Part shown: positions 8,458-16,937 of the stretch, in pieces
How positions within the stretch are numbered: the stretch's first letter is position 1
Layout of the letters: the number at the start of each line of letters is the position of its first letter
NCBI GenBank assembly: GCA_004297775.1
Contig: SCUE01000031.1
Coordinates: 86,669 to 150,668 of the forward strand
DNA length: 64,000 nt
Source: Chloroflexota bacterium
GTDB taxonomy: Bacteria; Chloroflexota; UBA6077; FW602-bin22
Reading direction: 5' to 3'
Notes under the pieces: model-generated
What the model was told of the DNA's origin: nothing
What the model saw: only the letters and a program-made list of their open reading frames with translations
Databases searched by the model: none
Translations under genes and position numbers: made by a program

Positions 8458-10185
8458 CTAAGCGACCGCGAACTCCAGAACCCCGTCCCGCGGCGCGCCA
8501 ACATAATTCAGCTCTGGGCCCGGTAGGCTAAGGAGCGGATCGATGAGATCCACGCCGGCCGCGTGACGCAAGCGAATCACGAGCGTGCCGTTGTCATCTT
8601 TGGCGGGTTCTTCGAGTGCGACGCCGTCGATCATCTCGATTGCGAACTCGATGGCGGCCCGGTCATCGGCCGCGATGCCGCCGATGCGGATCTCCGACAC
8701 AGTCGTATCATCGGGCGCCATCGCGGTTGGGGGAGTCGGCGTGGATACTTGTGCCGCCGTCCGCAACGTCGTAGACGGCGGACTTGTGGTTCCCCCACCC
8801 TGACGAGCGGCGACGCCGCTCAGATTGAGGAGACCCTCGATGTTCTTGCGCATCGCCTCGAGTTGACCGCCAAGCTGTTCGATTTCGCCGAGCAGTTGCG
8901 AGCGCTGCGTCTCGGTGTCCTGGAACATCTGCTGGCGTCGGTTGCTGGCCGACTGACGTTCGCGCTCGAGTTCGTTCAGGGAACGGCGCAGTTCGCCGCG
9001 TTCGACCTGAAGACCGTGGTTCTCGCGTCGTAGCGATTCAACTTCGTCCAGAAGTCGCTTCCGTTCGAGCGAAATCCGTCGAATTTCGCCGTTCGCTTCG
9101 TCTTCCACCCGCTGTCGGGTTTCCATCGCGGCACGCAGCGCGTCGACAACCGCGGCCCGAATCGACCGCTCGATCGCGTCATAGACGTTCGGTCGACCGC
9201 GGATCCAGCCGCCTTCGATCTCCAGGAGGACCGCGTCGGTCGCGGCGTCGCCCAAGCTCGGCCAGGCGCTTGCGATCGGCTCGCGCGCGGGGACCGCCGC
9301 CTCGGCGACGGGCATCGAAGGCGGAAATGTCGGGCCGCCAAGCCCGGAGAACGGCGATTCCATCGTACCCGCGGACGGATCATCGTCGAGGCTGGCGAGA
9401 TCGTCCGGCAGGTCCGGCAGATCGTCCAGGGAGTCCACCGGCTCCGGTTCGTCCGTATCCAGTTCGACAGCCTCGATCACGCGCAATGCCGCGTCGTCGG
9501 AGTCCGCGGCCGCCGGTGGAGTATTCGCCGCGGCAGGTTCGTCCTTGAAGTCGAAGTCCAGATCATCCAGCCCGAGGTCATCTTCGGCGTCCGCACCACC
9601 GAGCACGGCCACGTTGGTCTCTGGTGCATCGATCCCGAGATACGCGTTCAGCGCCTCGGTTCCGCGATGGAAATGGTCATTCGCTTCGACGATCTCGCCC
9701 TGCGCGGCGTCGACCGGTGCGCCGCTCTGACCTGCCGAGAGCGCTTCGATGAGCGCGACGAATCCGTGAACCAGCTTCTCCGTCCCGACGACGAAGTCGC
9801 GGTGCGGCTCGGCGAGTTCCTCCGGTGGAATCAGGTCGCGAAGGTGCCGCAATGCCTCGTTCAGCTCATCGCGAATCGACGACGCGATTGTGTTATCCCA
9901 AGAGAGATCGTCGAGATCCTGCAGCGCGCCCGATTGGGCCGCGATCGCGGCGCGCACGTCTTGAATCTGCTCCAGGTAGTCTGGGGTTGGCTCGATGGCG
10001 TGCGAATGGGTCGCCGTATCGCCGAATGTTGGCGTGGCCGCTATCCCCTCGACATCGGCGTCAAGTGACGCCAGAAGATCGTCGAGGTCTTCATCGAGCG
10101 GTGGCGCCGAGATTGTCTGGCCACAGCTTGGGCATACCTTCGCGCTGTCATCGTGTCGCGCGCCGCACTCTGTGCAAAATGGCAT
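8458..10185 (-). CDS. Zinc-ribbon, acidic-linker, coiled-coil protein of unknown function
   Basis: 575 residues. An N-terminal zinc ribbon has Cys4, Cys7, Cys18 and Cys21, the same spacing as its downstream neighbour. A long acidic Asp/Glu/Pro-rich stretch runs to about residue 300. A strong coiled coil (about 345-455, for example ERKRLLDEVESLRRENHGLQ) follows. A small C-terminal alpha/beta domain of about 90 residues begins VSEIRIGGIAADDRAAIEFA and looks like a heavy-metal-associated or FHA-independent oligomerisation fold, but I cannot name it. There is no membrane segment, so it is probably cytoplasmic and may be a scaffold. Coverage by one uninterrupted frame and operon position support it as a real gene. 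Confidence 0.7.
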   Translation of the reverse strand: MPFCTECGARHDDSAKVCPSCGQTISAPPLDEDLDDLLASLDADVEGIAATPTFGDTATHSHAIEPTPDYLEQIQDVRAAIAAQSGALQDLDDLSWDNTIASSIRDELNEALRHLRDLIPPEELAEPHRDFVVGTEKLVHGFVALIEALSAGQSGAPVDAAQGEIVEANDHFHRGTEALNAYLGIDAPETNVAVLGGADAEDDLGLDDLDFDFKDEPAAANTPPAAADSDDAALRVIEAVELDTDEPEPVDSLDDLPDLPDDLASLDDDPSAGTMESPFSGLGGPTFPPSMPVAEAAVPAREPIASAWPSLGDAATDAVLLEIEGGWIRGRPNVYDAIERSIRAAVVDALRAAMETRQRVEDEANGEIRRISLERKRLLDEVESLRRENHGLQVERGELRRSLNELERERQSASNRRQQMFQDTETQRSQLLGEIEQLGGQLEAMRKNIEGLLNLSGVAARQGGGTTSPPSTTLRTAAQVSTPTPPTAMAPDDTTVSEIRIGGIAADDRAAIEFAIEMIDGVALEEPAKDDNGTLVIRLRHAAGVDLIDPLLSLPGPELNYVGAPRDGVLEFAVA

Positions 10186-10232
10186 GGCGCTATGATGGTC
10201 GGCGCTCGATCACGCTTCTATAGGTCTGTCCC

Positions 10233-10508
10233 CTAACCCCCAGAGACAGCCGGGATTATCGACAGCTCATCGCCATCCTTAAGCGCAGTGTCGATGCCTT
10301 GTGCATAACGAATATCTTCGCCGTTGACGTAAAAGTTCATGAAGCGGCGAAGCGATCCATCTTCTTCACAGAGCCGATCGCGCAGGCCGGGATATTGGCG
10401 TTCCAGATCGCCAATCAGATCGACGAGCGTCGTACCATCGGCTCGCACGTCCTTGGCTCCGCCGACGGACTTCCGCAGGGGTGTCGGTACACGCACGGTC
10501 ACACTCAT
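10233..10508 (-). CDS. MoaD/ThiS-family ubiquitin-like sulfur carrier
   Basis: 91 residues with a beta-grasp pattern and a C-terminal Gly-Gly (IIPAVSGG). In this family the terminal glycine is adenylated and then thiocarboxylated by an E1-like enzyme. It starts with ATG 6 nt after the stop of thrC, so the two are co-translated. The C-terminus, length and NFYVNGEDIR block fit either MoaD (molybdopterin) or CysO (cysteine synthesis). The neighbour is a PLP enzyme of amino-acid metabolism rather than a moa gene, which favours a CysO-like amino-acid sulfur role. No JAB protease or E1 is visible in the window. Confidence 0.85.
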   Translation of the reverse strand: MSVTVRVPTPLRKSVGGAKDVRADGTTLVDLIGDLERQYPGLRDRLCEEDGSLRRFMNFYVNGEDIRYAQGIDTALKDGDELSIIPAVSGG

Positions 10509-10514
10509 ACTCGG

Positions 10515-11762
10515 CTACCTCGCAGCAATCACTTGGCGCGCCTGCCACGCCATTTCGAACTCGCCGAACGATGCACGAATTTCGATCGGCGGCGCAACCT
10601 CGTTCGCAACCGCCTCCTGCGTCTTCAGTCCGTTCCCGGTCACGTAGGCGACGGTGGCCTCATCGGGTCGAATCGTGCCATTTTCGACCAGTCGCTTCAA
10701 GACCGCAATCGTGACACCGCCGGCCGCCTCCGTGAAGATGCCTTCGGTTTCGGCCAGCATCTTGATCCCGGCGACGATCTCTTCGTCTGTCACCGCGGCG
10801 GCGCTTCCGCCAGACTGCTTGATCAGCTTCAGTACGTAGTAGCCGTCGGCCGGGTTGCCCAGCGCGAGAGACTTCGCGATGCCGGACGGTTTCACGGGGG
10901 CGACGACCGACTCGCCGGCTTCCCACGCATTGACGACAGGCGCGCATCCGCTGGCCTGGGCGGCGCTCATGCGCGGTGGGCCGTTGCTAATCAGACCTAC
11001 CTGCTGGAGTTCGTTGAACCCCTTCCAGACCTTGCTGAACAGCGATCCGGATCCGATCGGCACGACGACGTGGTCCGGTGCGCGCCAGCCGAGCTGCTCC
11101 GCGACCTCGAACGCCAGCGTCTTGGATCCCTCAGCGTAGTACGGCCGGATGTTGATGTTGACGAATGCCCAATCGTCGTAGTTGTCGGCGATCTCCGAGC
11201 AGAGTCGATTTACGTCGTCATAGTGGCCGTCGACCGCGATCAGAGTCGGGTTGTAGATCGCAGCGCCAAGGATCTTGCCCGCCTCGAGTCCGGCCGGGAT
11301 GAAAACGCAGGCGCGCATTCCCGCCCGAGCCGCGTGCGCCGCGACGGAGCAGGCGAGGTTCCCGGTCGATGCACACGACAGGACCTTGTACCCGAGTTCG
11401 CGAGCCCGAGTCGACGCGACCGACACGACGCGGTCCTTGAACGAGTACGAAGGATTGACGCTGTCGTTCTTGATCCAAAGTTCGCGAAGCCCGAGCTTGC
11501 GTGCCAAATTGTTTGAGCGCAGGAGTGGCGTGAATCCTCCGCCGATGTCCACCACGTCGTCGCCTTCGACCGGCAGAAGATCGCGATAGCGCCAGATTGT
11601 GGCTGGCCCTCGGGCGATGCGTTCCGGCGACACCAGGTCGCGAATCACATCGTAGTCGTACTCGACTTCCAGCGGACCGAAGCAGTCCTCACAGACGTAC
11701 TGGGCTTCCAGCGGTTGACAATGCCCGCACTCGCGGCACTTCAATCCCAGGACACGCTTCAC
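10515..11762 (-). CDS. thrC: Threonine synthase
   Basis: 415 residues. A short zinc-ribbon-like N-terminal segment (CRECGHCQ ... CEDCFGP) precedes a fold-type II PLP domain with the lysine in NPSYSFKDRVV, a phosphate-binding CASTGNLACSVAAHA loop and an IGSGSLFSK segment. It converts O-phospho-L-homoserine and water to L-threonine and phosphate. It uses a GTG start at 11762. A related cysteine-synthase-like activity cannot be excluded by eye, and the MoaD/CysO-like protein directly downstream makes this alternative worth keeping. The zinc-ribbon form is the short threonine synthase type. Confidence 0.9.
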   Translation of the reverse strand: MKRVLGLKCRECGHCQPLEAQYVCEDCFGPLEVEYDYDVIRDLVSPERIARGPATIWRYRDLLPVEGDDVVDIGGGFTPLLRSNNLARKLGLRELWIKNDSVNPSYSFKDRVVSVASTRARELGYKVLSCASTGNLACSVAAHAARAGMRACVFIPAGLEAGKILGAAIYNPTLIAVDGHYDDVNRLCSEIADNYDDWAFVNINIRPYYAEGSKTLAFEVAEQLGWRAPDHVVVPIGSGSLFSKVWKGFNELQQVGLISNGPPRMSAAQASGCAPVVNAWEAGESVVAPVKPSGIAKSLALGNPADGYYVLKLIKQSGGSAAAVTDEEIVAGIKMLAETEGIFTEAAGGVTIAVLKRLVENGTIRPDEATVAYVTGNGLKTQEAVANEVAPPIEIRASFGEFEMAWQARQVIAAR

Positions 11763-11846
11763 GTCGGCCGATGGTAGCAGAAGGCCATCCGTACTACCCC
11801 TTCGTAGCCGGAACGGTTGATAGTACGGCGATCACCGGCGACGAGA

Positions 11847-13052
11847 ATGATGGCTATGATGCGACGGGAATTGGGTGCGGTTCCGATCGGCGCTCGGCTG
11901 GCACTTCCAGTCTACAACGACCGAGGCGCAGTCTGGCTGAAGTCCGGCACTGAACTAACCGAGCGCTACATCGAACTGCTCCGTTCGCGCGGCGTCGCGG
12001 TCGTCCACGTCGATCACGACGGAACTGAGGGTATCGCGGCGCGCGAACTGTTGACCGACGAGACGCGTGGTTCGGCGCTCGCGGCCGTCGCCTACGCCCT
12101 GGACGAGTGTGAACAGGCGGCCGATCGAATGCGCTCGCAGTCGGTCGACGATCTGGAGGACTGGTCACGGACGCGCGATGGATTCGCGGCCTTGCGAGCG
12201 ATGCGATTCCCTGAACGGTTGCGCGAAATTGCGCCACGAATCGTGGCCGAGGTTGTCGGCTCGACCGGGCCGCTGGCGATCGCGACGCCGAAGGGGCGAG
12301 ACGGCTACCTGCTTTCGCATGCAGTCGACGTGGCGGCGACAGCGGTGATGATTGGCCGTGCACTCGGACTGGCCCGCGAGAGTCTGGTCACGCTGGCGCA
12401 GGGCTGCTTATCGATGGACATCGGCCTGAGCCTCATCGATCGTTCGATTCTCGATAAGCCGGGACCGTTGACCGGGATCGAGCGCCTGGCAGTACAGGAT
12501 CACCCTCGACTCGGCTACGCGATCCTGCGGACGCTCCGTCCGGCCGACATCCTCGCGAACAACATCGCGCTACAGCATCACGAACGGCAGGACGGGCGCG
12601 GTTATCCCCGCGGGCTGACCGGCGTCAATCGCGTGCATTTGGACCCATTCGATCCGCGCCGGGGGAAGATCATCCTGCTCGCGGAAATCGCGGCCGTCGC
12701 GGATGTCTACGACGCGCTCTGCTCCAACCGGCCACAGAGAGCGGCACTCACTCCGGAAGGTGTTGTGGCGACGATGCGGCGCCTTTCTGGGACGCACCTC
12801 AACGACGTCATCGTCGACGAGTTCCTGCGGATTGCTCCGGTGTACGCCGTCGGGCAGGTCGTGTATGTCGAGGGATCGAGCATCGGACGTGTTCGCGGAG
12901 TCGTGGCGCGACCGAACCGGCACGCGCCCGATCGGCCGATCGTACGGGTGATCCAGGATGCCGATGGAACTCCGGTGACGCCGTTCGAGATCGATCTCGC
13001 CGCCGCGCCAAGATTGGCGATTCGCGGCGCCCCGTTGTCCGAGGCGGCCTGA
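11847..13052 (+). CDS. HD-GYP-related protein with degenerate HD motif
   Basis: About 401 residues. An N-terminal domain of about 60 residues (GARLALPVYNDRGAVWLKSG) precedes an HD-GYP domain. The layout matches the intact paralogue at 38739-39917 throughout. HD-GYP proteins hydrolyse cyclic di-GMP using metals held by an H-D-x-x-x-K motif. Here the motif reads M-D-I-G-L: His is replaced by Met (codon 12414-12416) and Lys by Leu (12426-12428). The HHERQDGRGYPRGL loop and the earlier SHAVDVA His are kept. Catalysis is doubtful and a c-di-GMP-binding role is possible. The start is uncertain: ATGs at 11847, 11850, 11856 and 11859 all lack a good ribosome site. Confidence 0.8.
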   Translation: MMAMMRRELGAVPIGARLALPVYNDRGAVWLKSGTELTERYIELLRSRGVAVVHVDHDGTEGIAARELLTDETRGSALAAVAYALDECEQAADRMRSQSVDDLEDWSRTRDGFAALRAMRFPERLREIAPRIVAEVVGSTGPLAIATPKGRDGYLLSHAVDVAATAVMIGRALGLARESLVTLAQGCLSMDIGLSLIDRSILDKPGPLTGIERLAVQDHPRLGYAILRTLRPADILANNIALQHHERQDGRGYPRGLTGVNRVHLDPFDPRRGKIILLAEIAAVADVYDALCSNRPQRAALTPEGVVATMRRLSGTHLNDVIVDEFLRIAPVYAVGQVVYVEGSSIGRVRGVVARPNRHAPDRPIVRVIQDADGTPVTPFEIDLAAAPRLAIRGAPLSEAA

Positions 13053-13096
13053 AGCCGAGAACTCAATCCCCGGCGTGGTATGCTGTCCCGAGACGA

Positions 13097-13609
13097 ATGG
13101 CGGCACGCGTACTCGTACCGCTCGACGGTACGCCGGCCGGCGAGGTTGTCCTGGCTCGGGTGGCCGAATTGGCGCGCGCTCTTCAGGCAGAGATCATTCT
13201 GATGCACGTCGTGCCGCCGCGCCGCGAGTCCGAACGACAATCCAGGACGATTCGTCCGCCGATCGGGCTTTTCGGCGCGCCATCCGTTCTCCCTGACTAC
13301 TCGCCATCGTCAACGGTGCTCGGGTATCGCTACGATCCGGCTGAGATCGAGAGCACGCGGCGGTATGTCGAGCGCGTGGCAGTGTGGCTGCAGGAGGAAG
13401 GCCTTATGGCATCCGCCGTGGTCGTGGAAGGCGTCGACATCGCGGCGGCAGTCGTCAGCGCGGCCCGCGATGCCGACTGGCTCGCCATCTCGGCCACGAT
13501 GAATCCGTCGACGCTCGGGCGCGCCGTTTTCGGCTCGACGCTAGAACGGCTACTGCGCGAATCGCCGATACCGATTCTGTTTGTCCGCGTGCCCGATGCA
13601 GAGAATTGA
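13097..13609 (+). CDS. Universal stress protein (UspA family)
   Basis: 170 residues with the Usp alpha/beta fold: RVLVPLDGTPAGE at strand 1, AEIILMHVVPP at strand 2, and a closing LGRAVFGSTLERLLRESPIPILFV block. The ATP-binding pattern G-x2-G-x9-G-S is only half present: the late G-S is there (FGST) but the early G-x2-G is replaced by NPST, so nucleotide binding is uncertain. A TATGCT hexamer at 13079-13084 could be its -10 box. Its stop overlaps the next gene by 14 nt, and the run continues through the SRPBCC, two-span and CorA genes, which suggests one operon. Confidence 0.85.
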   Translation: MAARVLVPLDGTPAGEVVLARVAELARALQAEIILMHVVPPRRESERQSRTIRPPIGLFGAPSVLPDYSPSSTVLGYRYDPAEIESTRRYVERVAVWLQEEGLMASAVVVEGVDIAAAVVSAARDADWLAISATMNPSTLGRAVFGSTLERLLRESPIPILFVRVPDAEN

Positions 13610-14033
13610 GCGCTCGATCGAGATCAAGGCCGATCCGGCCGTAGTCTTCGACTTCGTAGCCGATCCGCTTGGGGCGCTTTCCTGGATGCACAACGTCACG
13701 CGATTCGAGCCAGAGAGCAGTGGGCCGCCATTGGTGGGCGCCCGAGTCACTGCCAGCGCGATTATCCTGGGCATACCGCTAACGACGACACTCGAGGTCA
13801 CTGATGTCGATCGCCCTCACCGCCTCGCGTCATCGACCGCCGGACGATTGCGAACGCGTTCGATCTGGGAATTCGCGCCGATTCTCGATGGTACGCGCGT
13901 CACCTTTATCGGCGAGTATGATGTCCCGGCCGCGCTCCTTCGGTTGATTGGCGGGCCGATGGCCTTGCAGGAGCTCGAATCGAGCGCGGAGACATCACTG
14001 CGAAACCTCAAGTCCAGGATCGAGGAGCGATGA
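13596..14033 (+). CDS. SRPBCC (START-like) family protein
   Basis: 145 residues from the ATG at 13596 (MQRIERSIEIKADPAVVFDF). The start motif, a long C-terminal helix (ELESSAETSLRNLKSRIEER) and the strands between match polyketide cyclase/SRPBCC proteins, which form a hydrophobic ligand cavity. The ligand is unknown. It overlaps the Usp gene by 14 nt and the next gene by 4 nt (ATGA), so the three are translationally coupled. No catalytic residues can be assigned. Confidence 0.8.
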   Translation: MQRIERSIEIKADPAVVFDFVADPLGALSWMHNVTRFEPESSGPPLVGARVTASAIILGIPLTTTLEVTDVDRPHRLASSTAGRLRTRSIWEFAPILDGTRVTFIGEYDVPAALLRLIGGPMALQELESSAETSLRNLKSRIEER

Positions 14034-14275
14034 CGACTGACGATGCGAGGATCCCAGACGGGAAGCCGGCGAGCGTCGGGGCGTGGAGGCGCGCACGGGG
14101 ATTCGCCGATCGCCACCCCTTGCTCCTATCGTGGGTCGTCCTCGCCGTCGCGATGGTGGCCATCCTCGTGTACACGTCGCGCGACGTCGGCCTATTGCCG
14201 ACACAGCTTCTCTCCATGGTGATCGCGACGATTCTCGTCGCCGGTGCCTGCGTGTGGATCATCAGCTGGGACTAG
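14030..14275 (+). CDS. Small two-span membrane protein
   Basis: 81 residues starting at an ATGA overlap with the SRPBCC gene. A basic N-terminal tail of about 30 residues is followed by two hydrophobic helices (LLLSWVVLAVAMVAILV and LLSMVIATILVAGACVWII). The family is not recognised. Its position just before corA, and overlap with it if corA begins at 14254, suggests an accessory role in ion transport or simply operon membership. Confidence 0.6.
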   Translation: MTTDDARIPDGKPASVGAWRRARGFADRHPLLLSWVVLAVAMVAILVYTSRDVGLLPTQLLSMVIATILVAGACVWIISWD

Positions 14276-15204
14276 ACGAACCCGGCGAGCGATCGCGCGT
14301 TTCATCGCTCGCGCACGGATCGTGCACTTTCGTCGTCGCGGAGCGTCCGACCGAGGGCGATCTGGAGGCAATCGCGTCACGCTATCTTCTCCATCCGCTG
14401 AATATCGAAGACCTGACGACGCCATTCGAGCGCGCGCGCATCGACCGTCGCGACGAATACGACTTCATCGTCCTGCATTTCCCGGTGCTGATGGCGCGCC
14501 CCGATCGCCTCGCTCGCGCGGAACTGCATCTCGTCCTTGGACGGCAGTTCCTGATCGTCGTACACGACGGCGAGCTTCGTCGAATCGTCGCCCTGTTCGA
14601 GGAGCTACGGCTGAGTGAGAGCGCGCGCGACACGATGATGGCGAGTCCGGCCCGACTGGCGTACGAGATCGTGTCGCGGCTGGCCGCGAGCGCATCGGCC
14701 CCGATCGCTCGCGTGTCCGAAGGCACTGAGCGCATCCAGCGGCGTCTGTTCTCGGACGAGGCCGATGACCTCATCCGCGACATCGTCGATGTCCGGCGCG
14801 AGATCATCGATCTCCGACGGATGGTTCGGCCGTCGGCGCGCGTCGTCGACGAGATGGCGGAACGCGGACTCGCCGCGACCCCAGAAATGGCCGCATACTG
14901 GGACGATGCGTCCGATCAGATGCACGAACTGGTCGATGATGTCGATCGGGTGGCGGATCAACTCGAAGCCCTGAGCGTCAGTCGCGACCAACTGACGTCG
15001 ACGCGCTCGACGCGACAGATGCGCGTCCTGACGATCATGTCGACGGTCATGCTGCCGTTGGCGGTGATCTCCGGCGTCTACGGAATGAACGTGCGGGGCC
15101 TACCGGGAGCCGACACCGACTGGGGGCTGCCGGCGGCATTGATCGGAATGGGCTCAGTCGTAACGGCCATGGTCGGCATCTTGCGCTGGCGCCGATGGCT
15201 GTAG
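14254..15204 (+). CDS. corA: CorA-family divalent cation transporter
   Basis: About 316 residues, the usual CorA length. A soluble alpha/beta N-terminal domain includes YLLHPLNIEDL. A long helix follows, then two C-terminal membrane segments with the signature Y-G-M-N between them (ISGVYGMNVRGLP), the selectivity loop for Mg2+ and Co2+. The track of open codons extends upstream, but the CorA similarity begins near TFVVAERPTEGDL. I chose the GTG at 14254; it overlaps the small membrane gene by 22 nt. The start is the least certain part. Confidence 0.88.
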   Translation: MDHQLGLDEPGERSRVSSLAHGSCTFVVAERPTEGDLEAIASRYLLHPLNIEDLTTPFERARIDRRDEYDFIVLHFPVLMARPDRLARAELHLVLGRQFLIVVHDGELRRIVALFEELRLSESARDTMMASPARLAYEIVSRLAASASAPIARVSEGTERIQRRLFSDEADDLIRDIVDVRREIIDLRRMVRPSARVVDEMAERGLAATPEMAAYWDDASDQMHELVDDVDRVADQLEALSVSRDQLTSTRSTRQMRVLTIMSTVMLPLAVISGVYGMNVRGLPGADTDWGLPAALIGMGSVVTAMVGILRWRRWL

Positions 15205-15266
15205 GGTAGACAGACGGCGACGGCCGAAGGGACCGTCCGTGACGGCGCCTTCGAGAACGCGGCCTA

Positions 15267-16091
15267 TTAGAGCGCGACTTTGTCGATCCGGTAGCGAGCG
15301 ATGCCTCCCGGCGCCTCGACTTCGACGATTTCGCCGGCGGAACGATCGAGGACGGCTCGACCGACCGGAGACGCGACGGAGATTCGGCCATCTTTCGGGT
15401 TGGCCTCGTTTGGCGATACCAGCCGGTACTCGAGGTCTTCCTTCTCTTCGATGTCGTGCAAGACGATGCGCGAGCCGAGCGAAACGCGACCGCCAGTGCG
15501 GGTGTTTCCGTCGATGATCTCGGCTCGGGCGAGAATCGCCTGAAGCTGGCGGATGCGCGCCTCGACTTCCGCCTGATGCTGCTTCGCGGCGTCGAATGGC
15601 GCGTTCTCTCGGAAGTCCTTGTCGATCCGCGCTTCTTGCAGGTCATGCGCGATCTCTGGTCGCTTCACGGTGATGAGAGTGTCGAGCTCCTCTTGCAGAC
15701 GCTGGAATCCATCGGCCGTGAGCATCTCGTGGCTCCGCAACTCGACACGCTCGTTGCCCCGCCCGACACCGCCACGCGCACGCGAACCGGTGCGCCGGAT
15801 GCGGATGAACTTGCCGTAGTTGATGTCGGTGAGGCTCTTCTTGTGTGCGTAGGCGAGGAACAGCTTGATGGGTTCGAGACGTCGGCTGTCCGCGCCGGTC
15901 CGTTCGAAATCTTCCTGAAACTTCTCAACGATCTGGGCCGTCAGATCGGCGGTCGCGACGCGCTCGAGATCGCGCACAAAGCGGTTGAGTTCTTGTTGCT
16001 GAATCTGTTTGTCTTCGATGGTGAGTTCGCCGGTGTACCGGCCGACTGCCTCGCGAACTGTGATACTGATAACTTCGGTCACTATTGCCAT
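15267..16091 (-). CDS. greA: Transcription elongation factor GreA with N-terminal extension
   Basis: 274 residues against about 158 for ordinary GreA. The C-terminal 160 residues are a full GreA: an antiparallel coiled coil starting LTADGFQRLQEELDTL, with the acidic tip D-F-R-E-N-A that stimulates RNA-polymerase transcript cleavage, then the FKBP-like C domain (SPVGRAVLDRSAGEIVEVEAP). The first 115 residues form a helical module (KQIQQQELNRFVRDLERVA and others) that I do not recognise. GGGAGG lies 5 nt before the ATG. It is followed, in the direction of transcription, by the convergent corA. It is the last gene of a plsX-fabF-NERD-greA run. Confidence 0.88.
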   Translation of the reverse strand: MAIVTEVISITVREAVGRYTGELTIEDKQIQQQELNRFVRDLERVATADLTAQIVEKFQEDFERTGADSRRLEPIKLFLAYAHKKSLTDINYGKFIRIRRTGSRARGGVGRGNERVELRSHEMLTADGFQRLQEELDTLITVKRPEIAHDLQEARIDKDFRENAPFDAAKQHQAEVEARIRQLQAILARAEIIDGNTRTGGRVSLGSRIVLHDIEEKEDLEYRLVSPNEANPKDGRISVASPVGRAVLDRSAGEIVEVEAPGGIARYRIDKVAL

Positions 16092-16103
16092 TATGCCTCC
16101 CGC

Positions 16104-16922
16104 CTATTTGCCCGACTTGAGTTTTGCCGCCGCGCGCGGGCGCTTCCGCTTCGCGGCAGGCCGATCGATCGCTTCGCCGGCACTGACCGGCTCGCCTTCG
16201 ATGGCGGCCTCCTGGATGAGTTGCACCTCAAGGCGGCGCATTGCGTCGCCCGGCGCCTTGTTCGAACCGAGGAGTGCCTTCAATTCGCCTCGGCAGTCGC
16301 GCGCGTGGCAAACCCGAATCGTCGGATTCTCGATTGAAAGCGACACGCGCGAGTGGGTGAAAACCACGGCCGGCTCGACCGGTATCTGAGCGGCAATCTC
16401 GGCGCCAAGCCGCTGCGCGAGCATTGCGCGAACTGATTCCACGCCGCGCAACGCGTCCTTGGTCGGGTTCCCGAGCGCCCCTTCGCTGATGAACTGAAGC
16501 CAGCCGAAAAGGCCACGCTTACGCGACCATCGGTCGCCCGTGACGACGATGTCGCCGATATAGGGACGCGTTTCGACCACGACGCATCCGTTCGGCGTCA
16601 GCAGCAAGTGGTCGACCGGCAGATTTGATACGTAGTTGAACAGGATCGCACGCGTGTCAAACGTCTTCAGGTTGATCGCAAGTACTTCGTCGGCTCGCGG
16701 CCGGACACTAAACCGGAGCCAGCTTCCCTTGCCGACCGAGATCAAAAGGTAGCCCACAACCAATGCGGCGTACGAGACGAGGATCGCGTTCGGATCCTGA
16801 CCGCCAACGCCGAACGCCGAGTATGCAAGACCGCCCAACAGAATCGCGAACCCGCCGAGAGTCGAGAAACGACCAAAGCGCGCTCGGTTCTTGATGAGTC
16901 CGCGATTATTGACAACCCGCAG
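16104..16922 (-). CDS. Membrane-anchored NERD-domain protein, probable CTG start
   Basis: About 272 residues. The NERD (nuclease-related) domain covers PVDHLLLTPNGCVVVETRP, then GDIVVTGDRW, and ends in a basic Lys/Arg-rich tail. The family's E-x-K pair is E-T-R here, so nuclease activity is doubtful. The N-terminal hydrophobic stretch (GGFAILLGGLAYSAFGVG, then ILVSYAALVVGYLLISV) suggests two membrane helices. The first ATG/GTG/TTG in frame is a TTG at 16838, inside that hydrophobic region. A CTG at 16922 with GGAGG 7 nt upstream gives a normal basic start (RVVNNRGLIKNRARFGRF), and an in-frame TAG lies just upstream. I therefore extend the gene to 16922. Confidence 0.7.
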   Translation of the reverse strand: MRVVNNRGLIKNRARFGRFSTLGGFAILLGGLAYSAFGVGGQDPNAILVSYAALVVGYLLISVGKGSWLRFSVRPRADEVLAINLKTFDTRAILFNYVSNLPVDHLLLTPNGCVVVETRPYIGDIVVTGDRWSRKRGLFGWLQFISEGALGNPTKDALRGVESVRAMLAQRLGAEIAAQIPVEPAVVFTHSRVSLSIENPTIRVCHARDCRGELKALLGSNKAPGDAMRRLEVQLIQEAAIEGEPVSAGEAIDRPAAKRKRPRAAAKLKSGK

Positions 16923-16937
16923 CCACGTCCTCCATGA

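Noticed and set aside
15205..15266. Terminator between corA and greA
   Set aside because: Only a weak 5-bp stem (GACGG/CCGTC) without a U-tract is present.
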